Positions 11,300 to 21,929 of a stretch of 37,733 nucleotides of DNA are shown here, one piece after another. The notes under the pieces are model-generated. The model was not told the origin of the DNA. It saw only the letters and a program-made list of their open reading frames with translations, and did no database searches. This DNA is from Dicyema japonicum (taxonomy: Eukaryota > Dicyemida > Rhombozoa > Dicyemidae): assembly GCA_011109175.1 (NCBI GenBank), contig RDEW01000019.1:74305-112037 (forward strand), written 5' to 3'. Made by a program: the position numbers and the translations under genes. Each line of letters opens with the position of its first letter. Position 1 is the stretch's first letter.

Positions 11300-12000
11300 C
11301 CCTTCGAATCACTTTTGCATGAGATAGCGAGGTACCTCACAACAATAGAAGTGATGTATAATTTGCACCCATACTTTTACACAGCTTTGCAAAAAGCTTA
11401 GCTTTTAAAGGACTGTGTTTTATGTAGTTTATAAATTTTGTGTAAAAAATATTGTTAAATTCTGGGCTTATGTTTTTTGACACAAGTGCTGTGACGCATG
11501 CAGTGCGTCCAGATAATTTCTGGTGCTCTTTTTTACAAAAGCTTAAAGACCAGATTTGTATCCTGTGCTCCGTCTGTACAAAGTCCAACAAAGTTAATCC
11601 ATCCTCTGTCGTTCTCTTCAAAAATGTATCAATTATATTAAAAATTCCATAGGGTGTGGTCCTTCCAAGTAATGTTTTGTAAAAAAAACTGATCTTCTTG
11701 TACTTTCTGAAACATATTTGACATGCAATTTTTAGATATGTCAGTCCCTTCATCAATTTGTATAGCGAATTTATTATTGTGTAGTCGAGAAACCAACTGA
11801 TCACAAAAATCTTCATAAAAGTCATTAATTCTTGACTGTGTTATCAGAATGTGGTATTTGCCTTGTTTTGCCTAAGATTCGGCAAGCATCGCTTCAACCA
11901 TATCGATTTCTGCTGGCTAAACTAGAGTTTCTAGATATAGTGCGGTTTCTTACATTTTGCAATTCTCTCAGTCAAGGAGAATTAAAAAAATGAAAAGGCC
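11300..12000 (-). mobile_element. hAT-type transposase remnant, FAM200/ZBED-like
   Basis: Minus-strand translation over several frames gives an IQIDEGTDIS block (the family's QLDESTDIS), then FCKKEHQKLSGRTACVTALV, then FINYIKHSPLKAKLFAKLC with MGANYTSLLL and CEVPRYL, matching the VNFIKSRPLNSRLF, LLLHTEVRWLS order of FAM200/ZBED5-like domesticated hAT proteins. Frameshifts and missing blocks show it is broken. It abuts the 5' end of the LINE. No terminal inverted repeats were identified by eye. Confidence 0.65.
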
Positions 12001-12139
12001 GTCGTCCGAAGGGCCCTTCTTCAGATGGGAGGTAACTAATGGTCATTTTTTGCGGTGCATTAAGTGCACCCTGAGCGCCTCCAGAACTTTTGTAACTGAT
12101 AGACCACATGACGCAACGTTTTTGACCTACGAGGAAAAA

Positions 12140-12745
12140 TAATCTGGTTCGGAATAATTTTACTTAATTTTAAAATAACAGTGACATAACATTTTCATTA
12201 AAAACCAAACAAAGCGATAGTCATGGGGGATTAAGTCATTAAAAATCTTACAGTGAGGCCTGGATTTTTTCTCAGAGAATTTCTTCCAAAAATTAACGTA
12301 ATCTTCTTTCAGTCCGCGTAAATAATAACGTTTGTACTATGATTCATAGGAGCCGTAAATTTCTCATAAATATATTAAAGAGCAGCACTTAATTTTAAAA
12401 ATAGTAATTGAAGCCTTTTACGGACAAATGCCACTTGACTTATTTTTTATTGTAATGGAGGAGGTTTTAACAACATTAAAATAAAAAACATTTTTTGAGA
12501 GAAGATCATTGTTGTCGTATAAATTCCCAACATTGTCAGATAAAAATATTCCATGAAAGCTTATCTAATCTTCCACGACCAAAGCACTTCGATTTGATTC
12601 TTGCCATTTTTTGAACAAATTAATGGTCCCAATAAATTTAAATTTATCGACCCAGAATGCAATTTCCTTCAAGTCCGAGCATGCAAAGACAACAAGAGGG
12701 AGACTGGGATCACCTGAATTTTTCATTCTGACTATGACGGTGTTT
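12140..12745 (-). other. Possible unidentified gene fragment, minus strand
   Basis: A minus-strand frame starting at an ATG near 12727 reads through about 60 codons, with KEIAFWVDKF and TINLFKKWQE, before a stop. Further open stretches lie downstream towards 12140. The amino-acid mix looks coding rather than random, but no family is recognised and no splice sites were resolved. The rest of the stretch is AT-rich. Confidence 0.2.
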
Positions 12746-12746
12746 T

Positions 12747-12994
12747 TCTATAAATAATAAATAAATAGAAAAGTACAAAAAACGTCAACATTTAGCTTAA
12801 GTTTGCAAAGTTAATAATTTAAATTTTAGATATTTCTATTTGAAAAATTTAACTAGTTTGAATTATAGTATCTATAAATAATAAATAAATAGAAAAGTAC
12901 AAAAAACGTCAACATTTAGCTTAAGTTTGCAAAGTTAATAATTTAAATTTTAGATATTTCTATTTGAAAAATTTAACTAGTTTGAATTATAGTA
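12747..12994. repeat. 124-bp tandem duplicate just upstream of UBR7
   Basis: 12747-12870 and 12871-12994 are the same AT-rich 124 bp; the second copy ends four bases before the UBR7 start codon. If real it would double the promoter or 5' leader; if not, it is another unmerged join. Confidence 0.8.
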
Positions 12995-12997
12995 TTA

Positions 12998-14025
12998 ATG
13001 TCCGACGATGTGGTCAACCTTCAGGACGTTATAAAAAGATACAGAGAGGATCAACTCACAGCCAGGGCTCTCTTGGGGGCATGTGACGATACAAAATGTT
13101 CGTATAGTGAAGTAATTTTATTCTTACCATCTCAGTCATATGTAAACAGACAGCCAATATATTCCTGCCTCACTTGCAATTCTGGCGAACCTGCAGGGAT
13201 ATGTCTCGCCTGTTCCTACCACTGCCACGACGGCCATGAATTGATCGAACTTTACACCAAGAGAAACTTCCGTTGTGACTGCGGAAACAAGAAGTTCCCT
13301 ACAAACTTATGCAAATTGGAGCCGGTATTTAAATCCCTTACCAATAACAGAATAAAGATGCAGAAAACTCAGAAAATGACTACAATCACAACTTTCAGGA
13401 GAAATACTGCGTTTGTGAGTCGACCTACGACGCCAACGAGGTTTGGTCAAATTTTCATTTCCAGAGCTCTCTTATGGTACAGTGCATTATCTGTGAGGAT
13501 TGGTTCCATACACAGGTATTAGCTTACGTAAATTTGCAGCACCTGATCTGGCACGAGACTGGTTCGGACTTTGAGGATGGCCAAGAATTAGTCTGTCATC
13601 TATGCGCAGAAGCACATCCATTTCTTTATTTTTACAAGAAAAACAGTGGATGTCCTTCTTTAACAAAGACCTTCACAGGAAAGGGAACGATTATACTGTC
13701 ACCAGAGTGGAGGGATGCTACATGCACGTGTGCTAGCTGCCTAAACATGTTAAGAAATGAAAAAGTCCTATTTTTGTTGACTGATGGGGACTCGTGTCAT
13801 GAATATGAGAAGAGGGGGCTGAGTTTTGAGTCGACAAATTTAGAGCAGTGGATGGAGAATCTAGACATCTCTCAGCAACGCGCGTTATCTGGGGGGATAA
13901 AATATTTGATGGAGGAGTTGAAATCTTTTGCAGCTGACTTTGCTGAGAGTGGGGATGTTGTTACTGATGATGACGTACATGACTTCTTTGAACAGTTAAT
14001 GGCTAAGAGACCACGGTTGATTTAA
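12998..14025 (+). CDS. UBR7: UBR7-like UBR-box/PHD protein (5 exons)
   Basis: UBR7 is a nuclear putative E3 ligase that joins a UBR-type zinc domain to a PHD finger. The ATG at 12998 begins MSDDVVNLQDVI. The UBR box follows (KCSYSESYVNRQ, YSCLTC, GICLACSYHCHDGHEL, ELYTKRNFRCDCGN), then the PHD finger (KYCVCESTYDANES, VQCIICEDWFHTQHL, LVCHLC). The C-terminal part keeps CTCASCLNML, VLFLLTDGDS and VHDFFEQLM and ends in KRPRLI, a possible nuclear signal. Introns are 13112-13135, 13325-13350, 13441-13464 and 13516-13539 (24, 26, 24, 24 nt, all GT...AG). Removing them gives 310 codons including the stop, against about 425 residues in humans; the acidic linker between PHD and C-terminal region is almost gone. 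The gene looks intact. Confidence 0.95.
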
Positions 14026-14460
14026 ATTTGTTTGTTTTATATTCTCTTGTGTTCTGTACAATGTTTGTTGGTCATATCCATTAGGGATGAATCATGGTGA
14101 TCATATCCACGTGTGATAGAACCTCAGAAACTTCCCTACATGTCCGCCCTGGGGAGGAATAGTTTCCTCGAAACTGGACTCCTCAAATCGCTAAAGGACA
14201 TTTTGGTGGTTACTCTGGTTATTTTCAGGAACTACATTTTCGTGAAATATTCTAAACACAGCATGGGAGAAGTTAGAATAATCAAAAAGCGAGAAAATAA
14301 AAAAATTTTAAATAATAACTTAACATTTTTTGTTGAAACTCCAATATTTTATAACTTCCAATTTAATTATTTATTAGTTTATTTTTATAAAAATGTTTAA
14401 AATAAAATATCGCGCTCTGATGATAGTAGAGGTTGTGTGTCGTTTTGACGAGTAGAATCT
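14026..14460. other. Intergenic region; possible short spliced ORF
   Basis: An ATG near 14141 opens a small frame (SALGRNSFLETGLLKSLK) that continues across a candidate intron (GTGGTT...TTTCAG) to ELHFREIF and a stop, about 30 residues in all. Without a known family this stays speculative. The rest is AT-rich, with AATAAA at about 14401. Confidence 0.25.
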
Positions 14461-16371
14461 AATGGGAGATTCTTTCGAGGGCTTCAAGTCTAATTTAGAT
14501 GCTGATTATTTGTCTTCTCAGAAGGAATTCAGGGAACTCATGAATAAAATAGACATTTATAATATTCCTCGGTTTTTGTCTTGGATAGAGTACAAAATAT
14601 TCCAATTTAAACATATTTTCAATATCGAACAAAATTACCAGGGTAATACTCTTTATAATTTTTGACTGTCACAATCTGACCAGAGATACTGGCCGATTAC
14701 AAGCGGGGGTTAGAGCTCCAAAGATGTCAAAGAAGTCAAATTCTACTCAAAATTAGTTTATTTTGTGAAGTTTTGGTCTTTTGGAATTTTGTCTTTTAAT
14801 TACTAAGTATCTTAGTGTTTAGGATACGACAAAGGTCCGGGGGTTACATGGTTGAAGGGTTCTCTAACCTTTGTTCTGCTATTAATCTCCATTCCTTCGT
14901 TAAAATGACTAGAGCTGTCCAGTGTTTGGACGATATCAAAAGGGATAATTGGTTTTCCCCCACTTCACTGGGGCACCCATTGGAGGGTTTCTCACGATTG
15001 TGGTCCTAAATGCACCGTCTCTCTACGACCCCGGGAACTAGATAATGATTCTAAGAGTAAGATATTATTCCACAAAGCCAAAAAAAGTTTATCCCGTTAC
15101 AATAGCGAATTGTCAAGAGATAGTATATTCCAACGGTCGAGAGCCATTCTACGGGGTCTTCGAGCTGTTCCGCGATAGCATCTCCGATCTCAGCAGTTGC
15201 TGTCTTACCTANNNNNNNNNNNNNNNNNNNNNNNNNNNNNNNNNNNNNNNNNNNNNNNNNNNNNNNNNNNNNNNNNNNNNNNNNNNNNNNNNNNNNNNNN
15301 NNNNNNNNNNNNNNNNNNNNNNNNNNNNNNNNNNNNNNNNNNNNNNNNNNNNNNNNNNNNNNNNNNNNNNNNNNNNNNNNNNNNNNNNNNNNNNNNNNNN
15401 NNNNNNNNNNNNNNNNNNNNNNNNNNNNNNNNNNNNNNNNNNNNNNNNNNNNNNNNNNNNNNNNNNNNNNNNNNNNNNNNNNNNNNNNNNNNNNNNNNNN
15501 NNNNNNNNNNNNNNNNNNNNNNNNNNNNNNNNNNNNNNNNNNNNNNNNNNNNNNNNNNNNNNNNNNNNNNNNNNNNNNNNNNNAGTCAAAATATTCCAAT
15601 TTAAACATATTTTCAATATCGAACAAAATTATCAGGGTAATACTTTTTATATTTTTTGACTCTGAGACTCCAACCAAAGATACTGACGGATTACAAGCGG
15701 GGGTTAGAACTCCAAAGATGTCAAAGAAGTCAAATTCCACTCAAAATTAGTTTATTTTGTGAAGTTTTGGTCTTTTGGAATTTTGTCTTTTAATTACTAA
15801 GTATCTTAGTGTTTAGGATACGACAAAGGTCCTGGGGTTACATGGTTGAAGGGTTCTCTAACCTTTGTTCTGCTATTAATTTCCATTCCTTCGTTAAAGT
15901 GACTAGAGGTGCCCAGTGTTTGGACTATATCAAAAGGGATAATTGGTTTTCCCCCACTTCACTTGGGCACCCATTGGAGGGTTTCTCACGATTGTGGTCC
16001 TAGATGCACCGTCTCTCTACGACCATGGGAACTAGGTCATGATTCTACGAGTAAGATATTATTCCACAAAGCCAAAAAAAGTTTATCCCGTTACAATAGC
16101 GAATTGTCAAGAGATAGTATATTCCAACGGTCGAGAGCCATTCTACGGGGTTTTCGAGTTGTTCCGCGATAGCATCTCCGATCTCAGCAGTTGCTGTCCT
16201 ACCTACAGTTCTAGAAAATTCAAGGGCTATTCGCGTAAACGATAACGGTGGTCCAAGCTTGAGTCTTTTTCAACTACCGCATTCGGGGGATCTGTACGAT
16301 GAAACTATTCTAAGAAATTTAAGGCAGATATCCTCAAACAAATCTGTTAGTCCCAAACAAATACTAAATTA
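14461..16371 (+). CDS. Unidentified spliced gene, possibly BAR-domain; contains gap and duplication
   Basis: An ATG at 14461 opens MGDSFEGFKSNLDADYLSSQ and runs to about 14640. After a candidate intron the next frame reads EILADYKRGLELQRCQRSQ, then VEGFSNLCSAINLHSFVK, then LGHPLEGFSRLW, then SKILFHKAKKSLSRYNSEL. Helical, charged segments around PLEGF and KAKKSL..Y resemble the BAR domains of GRAF/ACAP-type proteins, which bend membranes, but the match is weak. The end reads AIRVNDNGGPSLSLFQLPHS to a TAA at 16369-16371. The interior 14590-15211 recurs at 15586-16204 on either side of a 372-N gap, so only one copy should be counted. Exon borders are not fully resolved. Confidence 0.35.
14590..16204. 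repeat. Direct duplicate of about 620 bp flanking a 372-N gap
   Basis: 14590-15211 and 15586-16204 are the same sequence with scattered substitutions; Ns fill 15212-15583. The gap is sized, unlike the single Ns elsewhere. The most economical reading is two haplotype contigs scaffolded in series. Confidence 0.85.
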
Positions 16372-16566
16372 ATTTGTCAACTCCTGGATATAAAGACCTC
16401 ACTNGAAAACGGTGGTCCAAGCTTGAGTCTTTTTCAACTACCGCATTCGGGGGATCTGTACGATGAAACTATTCTAAGAAATTTAAGGCAGATATCCTCA
16501 AACAAATCTGTTAGTCCCAAAAAATACTGAATTAATTTGTTAACTCCAGGATATTGAGACCTCACT
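16241..16566. repeat. Direct duplicate flanking a single N (16404)
   Basis: 16241-16403 and 16405-16566 are two versions of the junction between the convergent ends of the unidentified plus-strand gene and the GH31 gene. They differ by substitutions and a small indel that alter both predicted C-termini. Confidence 0.8.
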
Positions 16567-18529
16567 AAGTCCCGTATTTATTCCATCCACGACCAATAAC
16601 TAAATTTTCTAGAAATTATATTACTTTTGCTGATTCGTCATAAGAGTATCCTATTTTGATTCCATTCACAGTTACTGATCTTTTAGGCATTGTTACCCCG
16701 TTTATTTCAACGGTTTTCAAAATTAGTGACCTTGACTCGACTGGTCTCACAAGACTGCTAGTTAGGGAGTACTAAATTATCAGGATATCTTTCACTTTAC
16801 TCCCATTACATCTGAGAGAAAATTTGTGTAAGCTATATTGTCTGCTTTCATAAGTTTCTAGAATATTAAAGTTCCGCAAACCGAAAGAGACTCCATCATT
16901 CCAGAAAAATTCTCCACTTGCGAGTTCTCCGCCACAGAGATCACTGCTAGCACAGACTAGTAAACTGAAAGGATTACTTCGACTAAATTAAAGATTACTG
17001 TGATATCAACCTTTGTTTTGTCCTCATGGCAGGTGTTTGAACAGAAATTATTTTCCCACCATAAACATGAATGTTGATTTTATCAATTGTGGTATCAATT
17101 TCTAGGAATTGTCCCCTCGAATAAAACTGGGTTTTCTCGTGAAAGTAGTCGTACCTCATCCCCTTTGGAAAATACCCAACGACAGTGGCGTATTCCTATT
17201 GGTAAGTAAACATATAACGAATGCAGGGGAAAATAGAATAGCCGACCCCCAAGTGAACTGTTCCTCAACGTCGTACGTGTTGACATCATCGTACCACCTA
17301 AAGTGAAGTGAAATTGTAACTTCATAAAAAGAGGTTGAATAACAGGAGTCCCAAACACATTAGATTGATAAAACAAGGTATATAAATATGGAAGTAACTT
17401 ATATCTCTCCAATATCATTTTTTTGGCGACCCAAGTCATCCTTGGACTGAAGGCAAATGGAGTTTTGTCCTTGAGTTACTCGACAAGCTACAGCATGATC
17501 CGCATGACTTCTCATAAATGGATAGAATGCCCCAAACAGGTACCACCTCGTACAAAGCTCTTCCGTTGCTGGTTCTGCAAATCCACAAATGTCTCCCCCA
17601 GTCATAGATATCCCAAACATATTCGATCGAATCATCGCTAAATTAGCTACCCTCTCATACCAGAAATTGAATTCTTCATGTCGTAAAATGTAGAAACTGA
17701 GTCACCACTCCATGTCCCTGAGAAATAGCCATGAGTCACAAAACTCGACCTCGAGATAATGAACGGTCTCTCGTATGGTCTTATTTTTCTCAAAGCCCTT
17801 GAATTACAAAATATAAGGGTAACTCGAAGGTATCTTTAGCTTGGAGAGTCGCGTACACACTGTGAACGTCATATTGTATTCCATCACCATGAATCGCATC
17901 CATACATATGGTTTTGGTATACAAGTTCGAGTAGAACATGTCTATATTAGAAATATGGAGTCACTCTGTGGGATGTATGGGGGGTAGTTGTACTTTCCAA
18001 AGTCACAAGGCTGCGAAAAGCTTGAGGGGTCGTTCATATCCTTGACTAAAATTTAGTTCTTACAATCCAAATTCCATCAAATTTGACAGTTTTATGAAAT
18101 TTTTCCATCTCAAAAGTCCAGTAATCCAATCCATTTTTTGACCCAAAATCCACATAATGACATTTTCCTGGCCAAACCTATCAACGTCCCAATACAAGTC
18201 ACTTCTTGCTTTATGAAGGATTTGTTAGTTTTGTCACGAACGAAAGCATTCATTTTAACCCCGTCGCTATATGGTTGATACAATCTGTTCTCAGTAGCCA
18301 CGTGAGGTTCCTGTGGTGAAATAATAAGATGTTTACGGAAATAATGATATGGTAAAGATCATCCTCGTGTAATTCCCTTGATAACTCTGGAAGATCCCCA
18401 AAGTTGTCCCACGAAAATGTGAATTGTCTGTGATTGTCCATGTAATCAATATCAGTCCACTGTCCGTCCTATTTTAGTTTTATAATCTTAACTTGGGGAA
18501 TCCCCTCTTCTTTCATTTTTTGGACGAGG
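16540..18529 (-). CDS. Glycoside hydrolase family 31 alpha-glucosidase, 5'-truncated
   Basis: GH31 enzymes release terminal glucose from alpha-1,4-glucosides; this one follows lysosomal acid alpha-glucosidase (GAA) order. Visible in order: WTDIDYMDNHRQFTF, LYQPYSDGVKMNAF, the nucleophile motif FDGIWIDMNDPSSF (split by intron 18041-18063), RPFIISRSSFVTHGYFSGTW, the acid/base region NMFGISMTGGDICGF, ELCTRWYLFGAFYPFMRSH, ERYKLLPYLYTLFYQ, EYATVVGYFPKGM, GEFFWNDGVSF, and the end VSISWS. About 14 introns of 22-28 nt fit, including 18469-18492, 18311-18336, 17638-17660, 17470-17491, 17298-17320 and 17196-17218. Roughly 550 codons remain. The signal peptide, trefoil and N-terminal beta domain are missing because the gene runs into the N at 18530. 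GAA is favoured; sucrase-isomaltase-type paralogues are possible. Confidence 0.88.
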
Positions 18530-18917
18530 NAGTACGAGCTTGTGTTGGTACGAGGGAGGAGCACCAAGAAAGAATGAGGATTTTGGCGGAGCGCATCGGA
18601 TCACGTGATAGTTAGTTTTGGTTTCACCGTGGTCTTGGGTGTTAAATTAAATTAAAATTAAATAGAACTAAAAAGTATGGTATAGGTGCTAAAAGAAACT
18701 TTTCATGAGACGATAAAAATAATTAACAATGCACACTTAAAACAGTACATCTCAATCATCATTTATTTACTATTAAAAGAGTGTTGTGAGAATAATTTTA
18801 TATAAGCTGTATATATTATTTCATAAATACGAATATCGTATTAAATTTTTATTGTTAATTTAGTTACTACTTTATGCTTTACTAATATTTTAGTCAAATA
18901 ACACAATTATTTAATGC
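18530..18917. other. Stretch after a contig join, no gene recognised
   Basis: The single N at 18530 cuts the GH31 gene; the sequence beyond it does not continue that gene. What follows is a short GC-moderate piece, then AT-rich sequence from 18640. Unlike most other N sites, no duplicated flank is seen here. Confidence 0.5.
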
Positions 18918-19256
18918 AAAATTAAGTTAACAACTACTGGCTGCTATCATAATTGACCGTATTTTCCATCACGATTTGCAAGGGCATGCGCTCAATGAGC
19001 CAACTCTTTTCTCTTTCATCATTTTTCTTCTTTGTGATGAGCGATCCGATTCTGTTTAGCAGGATCAGTAACCTGCTTCCTATGATNAAATTAAGTTAAC
19101 AACTACTGGCTGCTATCATAATTGAGCGTATTTCCCATCACGATTTGCAAGGGAATGCGCTCAATGAGCCAACTCCTTTCTTTCTTATCGTTTTTCTTCT
19201 ATGCAATGAGCGATCCGACTCTGTTTAGCAGGATCAGTTACCTGCTTCCTATGATT
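18918..19256. repeat. Direct duplicate flanking a single N (19087)
   Basis: 18918-19086 and 19088-19256 are two near-identical versions of the 3' part of the minus-strand retroelement fragment described next. Confidence 0.8.
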
Positions 19257-19600
19257 CCTGACGTTTCCACTGCGACAAGTTCAAAAATGAACTGTTCACC
19301 AAGACATGTCCATTTCTTTAACACTAGGGTCTCAGCTTTCTCCAAAACAGAGTTGGAGAGAGGTTATCGACATAGGTGCCGTCCCAGGCAAAGTATTTAC
19401 CACTTTCTCATAAGAAGAGAGTGGTTCCGTCCTGTTTTCGGTTGGTTTGAGCAAGTCCTTGCGACTCCAATTGGACACAAAATCCAGCAGCCTTAAGTGC
19501 CACAGCAATAACTCCGTTTATAGTGGCGTGTATTGGAATCCTTCCAGCACTCCTCCAACAGGAATGAGCGTGAAAACCCTTCGCGTCGACCATTCCGACA
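18930..19600 (-). mobile_element. Retroelement C-terminal domain fragment
   Basis: The minus strand reads PIHATINGVIAVALKAAGF, then LESQGLAQTNRKQDGTTLF, then, after frameshifts, NTLPGTAPMSITSL and a tail ending ANRDGKYAQL. This follows the widespread invertebrate pattern 'H..v...i..AL.aAGf...LEP.GL.RtdgkrPDG.TL..W', found C-terminal to reverse transcriptases in many non-LTR elements. Several frameshifts and stops show decay. It may belong to the same lineage as the reverse transcriptase near 24-25.6 kb, which lies on the other strand. Confidence 0.5.
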
Positions 19601-19621
19601 TATCTACACTGATGTAAAATA

Positions 19622-20155
19622 AGTGGAAAAACAAATCATTTAACCAATCCAAACTAACTATATTAGAAAAGTTGTTAATTTACGAACTTTTAGATCAAAA
19701 GAATATTTATATTAACTATGTATCTTTATGATCCTGTTAGTTTAGTGATGAAAGGACATTTAAAGTACTTAATTTTATTTAATAGTTTATAAAAATCATT
19801 CACAAAATATAATGAAAGTAGCAGAATATTAAAGTTTGTATGAACTTTGAAAAAGTGTTTATTATAAAAATAATTCTCGTAGAATATNAATGGAAAAACA
19901 AATCATTTAACCAATCCAAACTAACTAGATTAGAAAAGTTGTTAATTTACGAACTTTTAGATCAAAAGAATATTTATATTAATTAGGTATCTTTATGATC
20001 CTGTTAGTTTAGTGATGAAAGGACATTTAAAGTACTTAATTTTATTTAAAAGTTCATAAAAATTCATTCACAAAATATAATGAAAGTAACAGAATATTAA
20101 AGTTTGTATGAACTTTGAAAAAGTGTTTATTATAAAAATAATTTTCGTAGAATAT
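19622..20155. repeat. Direct duplicate flanking a single N (19888), AT-rich
   Basis: 19622-19887 and 19889-20155 repeat about 266 bp of AT-rich, apparently non-coding sequence with a handful of differences. No gene is seen in either copy. Confidence 0.85.
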
Positions 20156-20204
20156 GTAAATGGTGGCATTATTTTTTATATTTATTTTCCTAACTGAAAA
20201 TTTA

Positions 20205-21140
20205 CCCAGTATTAATTAGTTTTACATTATAAGCCATACTTTCGCAAGAGTCTCGAAATCAGTCGAAACCAAAACCTGAAAAGTATTACAGTATTATTTA
20301 GTTTTACATTATAAGCTTTTCCTTATGAAGACTCTGGAAATCATTCGAAACCAAAACCTGAAATTTCGCAAGAGTCTCGAAATCAGTTGAAACCAAAGCC
20401 TGAAAAGTATTACAGTATTATTTAAATTTACATTACAAGCTTTTCTTTCGCAAGAGTCTCGAAATCAGTTGAAACCAAAGCCTGAAAAGTATTACAGTAT
20501 TATTTAGTTTTACATTATAAGCTTTTCTTTCGCAAGAGTCTCGAAATCAGTTGAAACCAAAACCTGAAAAGTATTACAGTATTATTTAGTTTTACATTAT
20601 AAGCTTTTCTTTCGCAAGAGTCTCGAAATCAGTTGAAACCAAAGCCTGAAAAGTATTACAGTATTATTTAGTTTTACATTTTAAGCTTTTCTTTCGCAAG
20701 AGTCTCGAAATCAGTTGAAACCAAAACCTAAAAAGTATTACAGTATTATTTAGTTTTACATTATAAGCTTTTCCTTTTCAAGACTCTGGAAATCATTCGA
20801 AACCAAAACCTGAAAAGTATTACAGTATTATTTAAATTTACATTACAAGCTTTTCTTTCGCAAGAGTCTCGAAATCAGTTGAAACCAAAACCTGAAAAGT
20901 ATTACAGTATTATTTAAATTTACATTACAAGCTTTTCTTTCGCAAGAGTCTCGAAATCAGTTGAAACCAAAGCCTGAAAAGTATTACAGTATTATTTAGT
21001 TTTACATTTTAAGCTTTTCTTTCGCAAGAGTCTCGAAATCAGTTGAAACCAAAACCTGAAAAGTATTACAGTATTATTTAAATTTACATTTTAAGCTTTT
21101 CTTTCGCAAGAGTCTCAAAATCAGTTGAATAAAAAACCTG
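20205..21140. repeat. 82-bp satellite array, about 11 units
   Basis: A tandem array whose unit is 82 bp, recognised by TTTCGCAAGAGTCTCGAAAT, CAGTTGAAACCAAAACCTG and GTATTACAGTATTATTTA. Two variants alternate irregularly: one has TAGTTTTACATTATAAGC, the other AAATTTACATTACAAGC. Two units (near 20325 and 20767) share a divergent block, GACTCTGGAAATCATTCG. The edge units are degraded. HindIII-like AAGCTT sites recur with the unit. No open frame spans the array. Confidence 0.92.
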
Positions 21141-21299
21141 AAAATAATTTGAGAGATGAGCAGTCGGTAGAAAGTAAATTGGAAATTTCTTAAATTAATA
21201 ATCTAATTGCACAATAACAATCTTATCTAACAGTTAATACTATCGTAAATTTATTTTCTATTAGTAAAATAATCAGTAGGCACAGATATCTTTCCCCAG

Positions 21300-21765
21300 T
21301 CAAGATTTAAGACTAAGCGCTGAAAACGAGGCTATCAGGATGAACCGTAAAAAGAGAAGAGGGGGTGGACTATTAACTCTATTCAAAAAGAACCTGAAAT
21401 GCAGAGACATTACTTCGGAAGTGAGGAAACTTGTTGGAAATGACGAGGTTACTGGTTACTGAGGCAATTGGAATCTCGCTTGGGACAACAAAAGGAAGTC
21501 TGTGCCTCGTGAATATCTACTTGCCTCCTCCCGGCTCCTGCCCAAAGGACTATGTTATTCCAAACCTATCAAGATTGGCTATCTACAATGAGATCATATG
21601 TGGAGATTTAAACTCAAAGCACCCATTATGGTTGTCAACCCAACAGGCCNACGACAGCGTCTCCACTAGATTCTATGTCGTTGTACTCGAGACGAGTGGA
21701 GTCTTCTTGCTTAAGACGGTTTTTTCAGAAATCGCTTGTGTCAATTATATAGAAAGTTTGTAACG
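21300..21765 (+). mobile_element. LINE endonuclease-domain fragment
   Basis: Plus-strand frames read GGGLLTLFKKNLKCRDIT, VTEAIGISLG, LCLVNIYLPPPG and IICGDLNSKHPLWLS. The pattern 'vyiPP......GDfN.kh..W' is the endonuclease of Jockey/CR1-type elements. One frameshift separates the first block from the rest, and the N at 21650 ends it, with unrelated sequence beyond. Confidence 0.6.
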
Positions 21766-21929
21766 AGCGTAGGGAAACTACGTGTCTGTTCCAAAAAATC
21801 AAGGTAAACAGTTGGATTATTTTGATTGTTCTGTTACGTAATAAATTCTCTTATTATCAATTAAAATTCTGTAATTACTAATACAACTGAAAAAAACGTA
21901 TTTTGTCATTTTCGTGTATAAAATTAAAA

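Larger units (their letters stand above)
8700..11330 (-). mobile_element. Decayed non-LTR retrotransposon (endonuclease + reverse transcriptase)
   Basis: Minus-strand fragments, in order: an apurinic-like endonuclease (about 11240-10470; KPGIIIIPSYNS, RSADRLDIFV, IGSDHLP), then a reverse transcriptase (10011-8773; IPKKGKS, RPISLICSILKIIEKL, FKAFDSVWHAGLLK, GVSQGS, then YLGVCVN and RYAIKLAYRIDLKSKLP). This is the Jockey/CR1-type order. Frames shift many times and stops interrupt it. The catalytic YADD is replaced by YANN near 9405. Two N-joins (9284, 11038) add duplicated text. The element cannot encode an active enzyme as written. Confidence 0.75.

Noticed and set aside
15045-15740. Long open frames across the N run on both strands
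   Set aside because: They consist mostly of undetermined bases; absence of stops there carries no information.
19122-19496. 124-codon plus-strand ORF
   Set aside because: The minus strand carries recognisable retroelement motifs here; the plus frame is a shadow.
20205-21140. CRISPR array
   Set aside because: The whole 82-bp unit is conserved with no unique spacers, and the window is clearly animal.
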